The notes beneath the pieces were generated by a model. The model was not told the DNA's origin and did no database searches. It saw only the letters and a list, made by a program, of their open reading frames with translations. From Nymphaea colorata (taxonomy: Eukaryota; Streptophyta; Magnoliopsida; Nymphaeales; Nymphaeaceae): a stretch of DNA of 64,000 nucleotides. Of the stretch, positions 56,351 through 64,000 are shown piece after piece. Made by a program: the position numbers and the translations under genes. The DNA is taken from contig NC_045143.1 of NCBI RefSeq assembly GCF_008831285.2, positions 24,308,302 through 24,372,301 on the forward strand, written 5' to 3'. The stretch's first letter is position 1, and every line of letters starts with the position of its first letter.

Positions 56351-57523
56351 TTTAGAAAAAAGAAAAAGGATGGTGTTAGGTAGAGAGCCCTGACACCTCC
56401 CCTTGCAGATGGAGGGGAGGCCTCAGCCTCTCTGTCCATATGAAAAGAGAAAAAGAAGAGGTGGCCTCCACTCCGCCAGGGCCTCTATATGCTCTTAGGG
56501 TTTTTGAGTGGTTGTGAATACTCTTCAGTGCAAGATTTGAACTATATGCCACACAAAGCATCCAAAAAATTATGATTGTATTTGACATCACTTAGTAAAC
56601 TTATACTAGCACGACTTCAAAGTGCACATTATCAGTAACAATTGACACTACATTTTCTTCACCCACTTCTTTTATCACTTCTATGAACATCTCCTTCAAA
56701 TATTCAAATGCATCAACACACTTTAAAAGGTGGACTTTAAGTGAATAAGCATTAAAGTTTATTAATGGTGAGTGTCCATGCACCCATTGGAAATGACAAA
56801 AACTTCATGCTGATTCCATGCAAATTTTTTCTTCTCTAATAAGTTGGCTACCGTGAGTCACAAGTTGGCATGTGACCAATCTGAGTTCAAGTTGTGAAAA
56901 TTCCAACCATGCTTGCAAATACTGTTATTTTTTGTTTTATAGTGCTGTTTATAGATGCCATACCCTGCTTTGGCTTATGTAATCCAGAGTAATCCAGGGA
57001 CTATTTTATGCTGTAATTGAGGAGGCTTTGCTGGTGTCAAGGTTGCGAAGGTTGATTCAGTAAACTTTTCCCTATGTTTGTTGAATGAAAAGGAAGGCTG
57101 AAGGGCCAGTGATCCCTGTACCTGTAATAGAAGTCCTTTATACATAAAAATGATTTTAAGCATTCATACTTGTCCATCCCATTGTCTCATTGATTTTGAC
57201 CCATTTTCTGTTAAAATTAATTGCATGTATTTATCTGGTCGATAGCATAGCCTGCTTATTGCAAGATATGAGTTGAGTTTATTTGTGATTATCATGGGGA
57301 TGATTCGGAGATATGTTATATTACATATCTTATCATGCAGTGGTAGCATTTGGTTCATGAGTTTTCTCAACAAGTCTTATCACACAGATGCTAACTCTTG
57401 GTTCATGAATTTCTTTGACCTCGTCATGAAGGATGAGACTCTTCCCCTCCTTTCGCAATGCCCCACGGAAGATAAAAAAGAAGGTTGATGAATTTTGTCA
57501 AACTGTATTATCTGTTTGTGCAG
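55887..57523 (+). other. RAD51C intron with hAT relic and microsatellites
   Basis: Inferred intron between two phase-matched exons. It holds (TA)n at 56009-56052, (CA)n at 56206-56225, (TA)n at 56310-56349 and a minus-strand hAT relic at 56600-56840 (separate entry). The rest is AT-rich with no gene. Confidence 0.55.
56600..56840 (-). pseudogene. hAT transposase relic, DUF659 fragment
   Basis: The minus strand reads L-I-N-F-N-A-Y-S, L-K-C-V-D-A, then V-I-K-E-V-G-E-E-N-V-V-S-I-V-T-D-N. This is the part of the hAT core that leads to the second catalytic Asp (compare the element at 43957, which has L-V-N-F ... Q-E-V-G-P-Q-N-V-V-Q-F-I-T-D-N-A). Only this piece survives; no ends were found. The sequence differs enough to be another lineage. 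Confidence 0.65.
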
Positions 57524-57646
57524 GTGCTGAGACAGCCTGGGATATGCTTCTGGAGGAGGAGACATGCAGACACATTACAACATCCTGTGAAGAATTGGAT
57601 AATATTTTGGGTGGTGGAATTCATTGCAAGGAACTCACTGAAATTG
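57524..57646 (+). CDS. RAD51C: RAD51C, exon leading to Walker A (partial gene)
   Basis: Role: RAD51C is a RecA-family paralog that acts with other RAD51 paralogs in homologous recombination and meiotic repair. Seen: a 123-bp exon between a CAG acceptor (57521-57523) and a GT donor (57647), reading [12 protein letters not shown], then [16 protein letters not shown], then L-T-E-I-G. The L-D-x-I-L-G-G-G and T-E-I-G wording is diagnostic of RecA/RAD51 paralogs, and A-W-D-M-L ... I-T-T-S-C points to RAD51C in plants. The next exon should begin with G-V-P-G-x-G-K-T (Walker A), but I found no such sequence to 64000, so the following intron would exceed 6.3 kb. Alternatives: a stranded exon of a broken copy, or a related RAD51 paralog. 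Confidence 0.75.
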
Positions 57647-59766
57647 GTCAGTTCTACAGTTTTACCTTTTCATCAGTATGTAGAAGCAAATAAAACTACG
57701 TTGCTATTTGACTTATGCTTCACATCACATGTAAATCATTTGACATCAGATACAAATCAGTGATACTTCTTCTCATAGTTCGCAAACTAAATTTGAATAA
57801 GCCTACCGTTTGGCGCTAAGTTTAGTCTCAAATAAGTGAAAAGAAGATGTACGATCTTTTATCTTGAAGCAAACATTCTTTTTCAATTAAGTAGAAAAAA
57901 AAATATAATCGAAATAGGCAAAATAGATCATGTTAATTCTGTTTAAATGATAACTGTATGCTCAACTTGGTAAAAATGGCCATAAATGAGTTCTATTCAT
58001 CCTTCTCAAATGAAAGAATTGTTCATTTTGTCCTATACTTGGTTCATTATGTCTTCTATTCATTGCCTCATGTGTATTAAAGACCAATTTTTATAATGAA
58101 TGATGCTTTTCCAAACTCCAGCATCTTGGTCTAATCTGTTAAGATGTAATGGGTGAATGTGATTGGATCTGAATTTTGAACACTCCAGATCCATACACGC
58201 TGATATTCGACATATGCAGATTGCTTTGCTTATTGCTGTATTGTAATTTGATTTATGATTTAGGATCACTTTTGTCCAGCTGTATCTTATACTTAAAGGT
58301 ATAAAAAAATTTGGGTTGGGGTGTCTTTGATGCTACCTCTTCTCCCTTGACAGCATGCCTTTATTTATTTTCAATTGATCTTACTGTAAATAAAGCTGTT
58401 AAACAGCTATATCAATCAGCAAGCCAGGGCACTAAGGCCTTTCAAATACTATAGATCTGCAATTGAGGACAATTTATTTATTGAATAACCTCAGGACAGC
58501 TGAATAGGATAGCTTATCTAAAGTTCTAAACAACAAAAGAATGAAAGAAAAAATAGAGAGTACAAGTGAGCTAAGCTCCGGTCAAGCAGAACATGATTTT
58601 AAGAAGAATAAAAATATAAAAGAATAATAAAGTAAAAAATGTTACATAAGTTTCCTGTGAGGCTGTAACTGTATACACATTAAAATTGTTACTTTTGTGT
58701 GTGTGTGTGTATGTGCGAATATATAATCATATATGCATTAATGCCATATGATTATTGATAAATATACATATATATAAATATAACTTGTACACAAGTATTT
58801 AACATATTATCTAACACCAACACTCTGGTAATATAATCAAGATTGGTATTATAATTCTTTCATGTATAGGAGCCATGTCTTTCTACCAAAAGGTATGCCT
58901 AGAGAGATCTAAAAGTCTTGTTTCTCCCGGTTAGAAAGTTTCCCTTCTTCCTCTTTCATACTGTCTCTGGTTTTGAAATTGTCTCTCTGTCCTGTTCTTC
59001 TATGGTAGTTTCTTTTGAAAAACTCTATCATTCAAGTCCTGCAATTTCAAATTTTCGACCTGAATATCCTTTATGTGGCGTCCTCTAATATTTGTATTCT
59101 TTGTCTGCAATCTATTATTTTGTTTAAATCTGATTTCAGATTTCTTCTCAATCTGATTGCAATGTCCTTTGACACACGTAATCTCAGAATACCTTCTTTC
59201 TTTCTATATATTCTGCTTTTGAATATCATGTGCAACATGGAAAATTACTCAATGTTGAAATAATATTCTTTTTTTCCATTTCAACATCACTGCTACTTTC
59301 TTCTCTCTTGTTGTTTTCACAGAATTATTATCTATTCTATTATAGGACTGTTATGTATTCTGTTTAAATCAGAATTAAATTTGGTTTTACTTGACACTAT
59401 TTCATTATTCTCAGCTTTTCTTTTGGCAGATCCAAATCTGCAGTTTATGCTACCTGAAACAGTTTTATAATTTATATTGATGTCCAATCACATATAAGTT
59501 GGCAGAACATGGCTTTTCGAGAATTCAACACACAGATCAGATCGGGTTTGAGAAATTTGTCCTTTGGAGTGACTAGAAAAAAGGAAAGGAGAAGAAAAAG
59601 GGCGCATTCTTGTATTGCAGTTACTGAACTGGCCCAGAAAAGAAACGAGAAGGAAAAAGAAGCAGGTCGTTATATTGTAGTTCCTGAAGCTCAATGTTTT
59701 CTCTTTTTTTGTTTTCATATATATTGCTGGTTGAATTACTCTTTCTTTCACTCTATATTCTTTTGT
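57647..59766 (+). other. Probable RAD51C intron, no other gene seen
   Basis: AT-rich. It contains a (GT)n tract at 58694-58711 and CT-rich text at 58920-59050. A basic frame at 59509-59680 (K-K-E-R-R-R-K-R) has no family match. Confidence 0.45.
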
Positions 59767-59774
59767 CTCTTCTC

Positions 59775-60390
59775 CTAAGTCACATTGGTGCCGGTACTGG
59801 TGCGGGTACAGTGATGTGGGAATGGATGCGGCATTTTTAAAAAGAGTGGGTAGGGCAGGGCCATATATATGTATGTATGCATATCTAATGTTTAAATAAT
59901 TTGATGGTGGTGAAGAAAATTACTTATTTGAAATATATCGAAAACGTTAACTGGTGCACACATATTTCCTGTCCCATTGGATGAAAATTATTAATATGGT
60001 TAAAGTTTTAGCATGTTTTAGTAATACTAAAAGAAATAAAAGGGAATATGAAGTAAATACTTTTAATAAATTTTCATTTTATAAACTGCTAAAGGCTTCA
60101 AGAAACCCCTATTCCTCCTTTGCTCCCCCCTAATTTCTCTCTCTCTATCTCCCCCTCTTTTTGTAGTCATTCACTTGAGTCCATTGTCACTGCTGACCAA
60201 ATCCCCTTTCTCTCAGTGTTGAGAACCTGTCGTAGATTTGGTGGAGACAAGAGGGTGTTGGGTCATTGGGTACAGATTGGGGTTTTATAAAGAAAAAGAT
60301 TGGACCAAATCCAAAAGCAGTCGAGGTTGTGTCCCTACCTGCACTGCCATCTTTGTACGGGGACCTCAACCCCATACCCATGTGACTTAC
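59775..60390. mobile_element. hAT-type MITE, relative of 3241-3787
   Basis: A 616-bp element. Ends are CTAAGTCACATTGGT (59775) and ACCCATGTGACTTAC (to 60390), inverted repeats matching at 13 of 15 positions, flanked by the perfect 8-bp duplication CTCTTCTC (59767-59774, 60391-60398). The left subterminal sequence (GGTACTGGTGCGGGTAC, then GCGGCATTTTTAAAA) parallels that of the MITE at 3241 (GGTACGGGTACGG, then ACGGCGTTTTTGAAA). No transposase. Confidence 0.85.
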
Positions 60391-60398
60391 CTCTTCTC

Positions 60399-62373
60399 AT
60401 TTTCTTTCCTTCAATGGGTTCCTCTTCATATACTGGTCTTTCCTCTAATTTCCTGAGTCAACATGTCTTTAAAAAAACATATATTAATTTTCTGATCTTG
60501 GAGTGGCAAATAACTCCTTTGATAAGGAGTCGGCATCAATTTGGGCTTCTGGATAGTTCTATTCCAGTCCCACTATAGTTTATTTTGTAGGAAACAAAGA
60601 ATAACAAAAGAATGCAATCACATGTATGGAACCCAGCCTTTACAGCTTTGATAAAGTGGGTTCAGTCATTGGTTGCATATATTGCCTCAACACTTTCTCA
60701 CAAGTGTTGATATGTATAACTGATGATTGCATGGCCGTACAATAGTTGAATAAGCTTGCACAGATCTATTCACATATCTAGACGCAAGGTTCTATTGCTG
60801 AAGAAAGTCAGTTATCATGAATCAAATGAAGGCTATCACTTTGTATTTTTGGGAATAAATTCACAGATAAGAATAAAGTTGAACAGATCTGAATGGACTG
60901 ACCAACGTATTATATGCTTGTTACAATTGTCTAATGTCTTGCAGCATTTGAAGATCTTCAAGCAAAACTTCTTCAATACAATATGGTCATGAACCGCTTT
61001 GACTAATGAATGCACATAATGTCTCAGTGATGTGATGCAGTGATTAGATTTTCTCACTCTCATTCGCCCAGGAAAAACACCAGGAAGCAAAGAATGAAAT
61101 GAAGAAACACGCGAAAAGAGGGGAAATTCAATAACAAAAGGGAATTAGGGTTTTTCATCAACAACTAGCCCTAAGCAAAAAAGAAATGCCTTTTTTTAAA
61201 AGGCACGACCCTTAAATTCGAATTAGATCTTGAGTACAATAAATAACATCAATCAAAACCCAAAATAACATCAATGTCCAAATAAGCCAAATCCAAAGCC
61301 TAATTGGATCCAAATTTGGGATCCGATCCATTTCTAATACACTGTGTCACGATGTGTGCCATCCTACGGGTTTTACTCACACCCTCTCCGACATGGTTCA
61401 GTCCATCCAAACCGACCAGCTGTTTATGGTGTTAATGCTCGGACCAAAGAAAAAGTCAGTCAAGATTCATCAAATCCAGAGCCCACTTACCAAACTACAT
61501 GGAGAAGATGCATTTAGCCAGGACTGAGTGCAAATCCATCATCACATGGCTAGACATGATAATGGTTCTCATGAGGTTGGATAGGTCCAGCATGAAGATT
61601 GGGTCAAGTGAACTAAAGCAAGGCAAGGTCTTCTTATTGTCACTCATCAAAGACTGTTGCATATGCAAGATGCGAACATGAACTTGATGTTGGTCTCCTT
61701 GTGGCCATCAACATATATCATATGGGCGTGGTGAATTGCATGGAAGATGATTAAAGTGGACAGCTTTTCCTTAGGATGGCCAACACCACCCCCATTCTTT
61801 ATGGGGAAATTTAAAAAGAAAGGTAGGCTGCTATATTAGATTGAGGATAATCATGAAGAGTTACATGCCATGACCTCCATGGCATGGCCTTGAACAGGAT
61901 TAAGGGCAAAACAGGGCAACGTTTAACTCACTCTAAAAAGAAGGGGTGGAATGCATATAGCAAGTGAGAGCTGCCACTAAAGACAAAAGATAGTGATGAG
62001 GGCTTCAAGAGAGGCCAAAAAGAAAAAAGAGAGAAAGGAGATGTACCGGAGTTGCCAATAAGGATAAAAGATGAAGACAAATCAAGAATGGGCCCCACAA
62101 GAGAAACTAATGCAACTCCCTTAACCTTGCCATCAATTTTATTCAATTTAATAATTAAATTTCCTTTTTTTTTGTGGGATACGGATAAGCCTCCCTAGTT
62201 CAACAGTTTTTTTGGAAAACATGAACTCAATTTTTGTTTTCTCGATTATCTAGTTTCCATGATTGGACTAGGAGCCATCTATTTAAGATTGACCAACTTC
62301 CTATGTTGCATGGACACATACATGGGTGTCAGTGTTGGACGCAGCAAGTCCCAAAAAATTAGACACTTGATCG

Positions 62374-62375
<2 letters not shown>
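60399..62375. other. Unassigned DNA, probable intron
   Basis: No gene recognised. 61090-61480 has a GC-richer patch (GGTTTTACTCACACCCTC) that may be an old LTR fragment. A stretch near 60951-61000 reads F-E-D-L-Q-A-K-L-L-Q, like part of a Copia gag, but nothing around it supports more than chance or a tiny relic. 61930-62140 is purine-rich. Confidence 0.4.

Positions 62376-62410
<35 letters not shown>
62376..62410. repeat. (TA)n microsatellite at Copia insertion point
   Basis: About 17 TA units ending exactly where the Copia LTR begins, so the element inserted at or beside the tract. The target duplication would be inside the repeat and cannot be recognised. Confidence 0.9.
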
Positions 62411-62414
<4 letters not shown>

Positions 62415-62700
62415 AAGTCCGTATGTATAAGGGATCGGGTCTGTTCAGACCCGATCCACTTTCTTTCTATCTTAACGCCTAAACACATTAGGTGGTGGTA
62501 TCTCTTGTAATTACTCCATGTTTTATTCCTTTTGTTGTAACCTGATTAGGTCATGTTAATAATAGAGATCAAGCATCGTGCGGCTGTTTTGGTTGACGGC
62601 ATTCTTTCCTTCATTGCTTCCCTTCTATTCTCTATTCTCAATCCCTCTTATTTTCAGACGGAGAGACGTGGTTTTGTGGTATTTTGTGAAGATTCTTACA
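62411..62700 (+). repeat. Third Copia 5' LTR
   Basis: 290 bp, TG..CA. Inferred from its start at the TA tract, its CA end and the adjoining primer site. It contains a perfect 12-bp inverted repeat with 2-bp loop (GGATCGGGTCTG / CAGACCCGATCC, 62432-62457). Confidence 0.75.
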
Positions 62701-62713
62701 TAGTATCAGAGCC
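62701..62713 (+). promoter_or_regulatory. Third Copia primer-binding site
   Basis: TAGTATCAGAGCC, one change (G to A) from the usual TGGTATCAGAGCC, directly after the LTR. Confidence 0.75.
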
Positions 62714-62991
62714 AGGTTGCATCGTCCTTCGGTGAGTGATTTCAGTTTGATGTAATCTGCCTTAAATTCTATTTTCTGCCGTGATTATTCCTAAGTTCTG
62801 TTTTTGCCCTAAATCCCACGATTTGCCCTAATTTCGGTTGCTACAATTTGCCCTAATTTCTGTTGTGGCTTTTAAATTCTGCCCTAAATCCCACGATTTG
62901 CCCTAATTTCGGTTGCCACAATTTGCCCTAATTTCTGTCGTTGCTTTTAAATTCTGCCCAAATTGCCTGCACTACTCCTCTCTATTCAGTC

Positions 62992-63914
62992 ATGGATCAG
63001 CCGACTCCTTCTCTTCTATCCTCCAGTTTTCTCTCCCAACTCATCTCTCAAAAACTAAACCATAGTAATTATTTGACTTGGAAACGTCAAATTGTCCCAT
63101 TTATTAAAAGCCATAGACTGTATGGGCACATCGATGGTATTACTCCAGCACCTCCAAAGTATATTGACCGTGAAGTAAAGAAGACAGTCGTGGGAGATAA
63201 AGGTGAAATTAGTTTTGAATATGAAACTCTTACTGAGAACAATCCCGAATATGAAGTTTGGCTGGCTCACGACCAGTCTCTTGTTGCTTATATCACTTCT
63301 ACCTTGTCAGAGGAGGTATTGGGAGGTATTGATGATGATTTAACTGCCCTAGAGTTGTGGTCTACCCTTGCCACAACATATTCTCAAGTCTCGGAAGCAC
63401 GTTTTCTACAATTAAGAAGGCAATTTCAGGACATCAAGCGTGGGACGCGTACATTTTGGAATACTTGAATGAAATCAAGAGTGTTAGTGATAAGCTTGCT
63501 GCAATTGGACATCCCGTCAGCGACAAGGACAAAGTCCAACAAGCCTTGAGTGGATTGGGAACAGAATTTGATATTTTTTGCACAGCCTAGGAAGTCCTAC
63601 CTGTTCTCCCATCTTTTGAAGATCTGAAGGCCAAGCTTTTTCAACACGAAGCTAGTCGTGTTCAACGGCAGAATTTGATTCCTTCCAACAGCCACAATGT
63701 ACTGATCACAGGGACACATGCACTGCAAGGGAATCGCACTCGTCCTTGGACTTCTCAGGCAGGAATGGGAAGAGAGATTCTCCCAACACCACCAGGCATG
63801 AATACTACCTCTGCCACATCTAGAAGGGTTCCAACTTGTTTCTATTGCAACAAGAGGGGGCATGTAAAATCAGAATGTTGGCACAACCCTCAGAACAAAA
63901 ATAATCAGGTTAGG
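62992..63914 (+). pseudogene. Third Copia gag, frameshifted and truncated
   Basis: Role: structural protein of the retrotransposon particle. The ATG at 62992 opens a UBN2/retrotran_gag-type protein: L-N-H-S-N-Y-L-T-W-K-R-Q-I near residue 25, and D-x-L-T-A-L-E-L-W-S-T-L-A-T-T-Y near 135. The first frame ends at a TGA at 63466, the homology passes to another frame by about 63440 (Y-L-N-E-I-K-S-V-S-D-K-L-A-A-I-G), and a TAG at about 63588 breaks it again. A zinc knuckle C-F-Y-C-N-K-R-G-H-V-K-S-E-C (C-x2-C-x4-H-x4-C) is intact at about 63837-63880. It is cut off at 63914 by the inserted LTR. Confidence 0.85.
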
Positions 63915-64000
63915 TGTCACACCCCGACCTTTTGACACACAACCATTTTTTTTTCTAAACTCCAACATTGAGGTGTGACTACACATCAGTTCAAAAAGAA
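63915..64000 (-). mobile_element. Gypsy-like LTR end, nested in Copia gag
   Basis: TGTCACACCCCGACCTTTTG begins abruptly inside the gag frame. These 86 bp match the reverse complement of 5540-5625 with scattered differences, so this is the same LTR family in opposite orientation, running out of the window. Confidence 0.6.

Larger units (their letters stand above)
62411..64000 (+). mobile_element. Third Ty1/Copia element, 5' part, runs off the window
   Basis: A TGTTAAG..CTTACA segment (62411-62700) is followed directly by a tRNA-Met-type primer site and a leader with two near-identical phrases (GCCCTAATTTCGGTTG), then a gag. The body is interrupted at 63915 by a Gypsy-like LTR. The 3' LTR is outside the window, so LTR identity cannot be judged. 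Confidence 0.8.

Noticed and set aside
59509-59700. Basic frame M-A-F-R-E-F-N ... K-K-E-R-R-R-K-R as a RAD51C or other exon
   Set aside because: No Walker A motif and no resemblance to RAD51C; probably AT/AG-rich chance sequence.
60951-61000. F-E-D-L-Q-A-K-L-L-Q after a CAG, resembling an exon or Copia gag
   Set aside because: It matches a common gag phrase (also at about 63616) over only some ten residues, with nothing recognisable on either side. It does not fit the expected RAD51C exon.

Overview
The window reads as nuclear DNA of a flowering plant. It is AT-rich, its few recognisable host genes are typical of plants (a plastid ferredoxin-thioredoxin reductase subunit, RAD51C exons split by long introns, a nuclear tRNA-Arg), and most of the rest is plant-type transposable elements (Ty1/Copia, Ty3/Gypsy-like LTRs, several hAT lineages and short hAT-type MITEs). 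I cannot name the species. There is no operon structure, CRISPR array or phage.

Layout. 1-2.2 kb is featureless AT-rich DNA. At 2.2-2.9 kb a GC-rich, pyrimidine-rich block looks like the 5' end of a host gene (candidate first exon 2295-2329). A hAT-type MITE (3241-3787) and an LTR end that finishes at 5625 follow. 8.1-9.5 kb is a decayed hAT transposase. tRNA-Arg(CCG) is at 11317-11389. 16.1-17.3 kb is a decayed Copia pol. 19-30 kb is intergenic, with a 66-bp repeat, a 31-bp minisatellite (22863-23478) and a 1.3-kb direct tandem duplication (27089-29714). An unassigned coding-looking minus-strand segment sits at about 30.54-30.83 kb.

31577-32068 is an intact, intronless gene for the variable (A) subunit of ferredoxin-thioredoxin reductase, with a MITE 640 bp downstream. 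33824-43900 is a Copia element (plus strand) that carries a second, younger Copia (34897-39628, minus strand) inside its gag. Both insertions keep their LTRs and 5-bp target duplications. 43957-47370 is a near-complete hAT element with terminal repeats, an 8-bp duplication and a broken transposase. A 685-bp internally deleted derivative lies inverted at 48746-49430.

55.8-57.7 kb holds two plus-strand RAD51C exons. The next expected exon, carrying the Walker A motif, is not found before the window ends, so 57.6-64 kb is probably one long intron. It holds another MITE (59775-60390), the 5' part of a third Copia (62411 on), and inside that the start of a Gypsy-like LTR (63915 on) related to the one ending at 5625.

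Four TIR elements were delimited by eye from perfect 8-bp duplications (3241, 32708, 48746, 59775), besides the large hAT at 43957. Translations and alignments were done by eye. Percentages and repeat counts are hand estimates.
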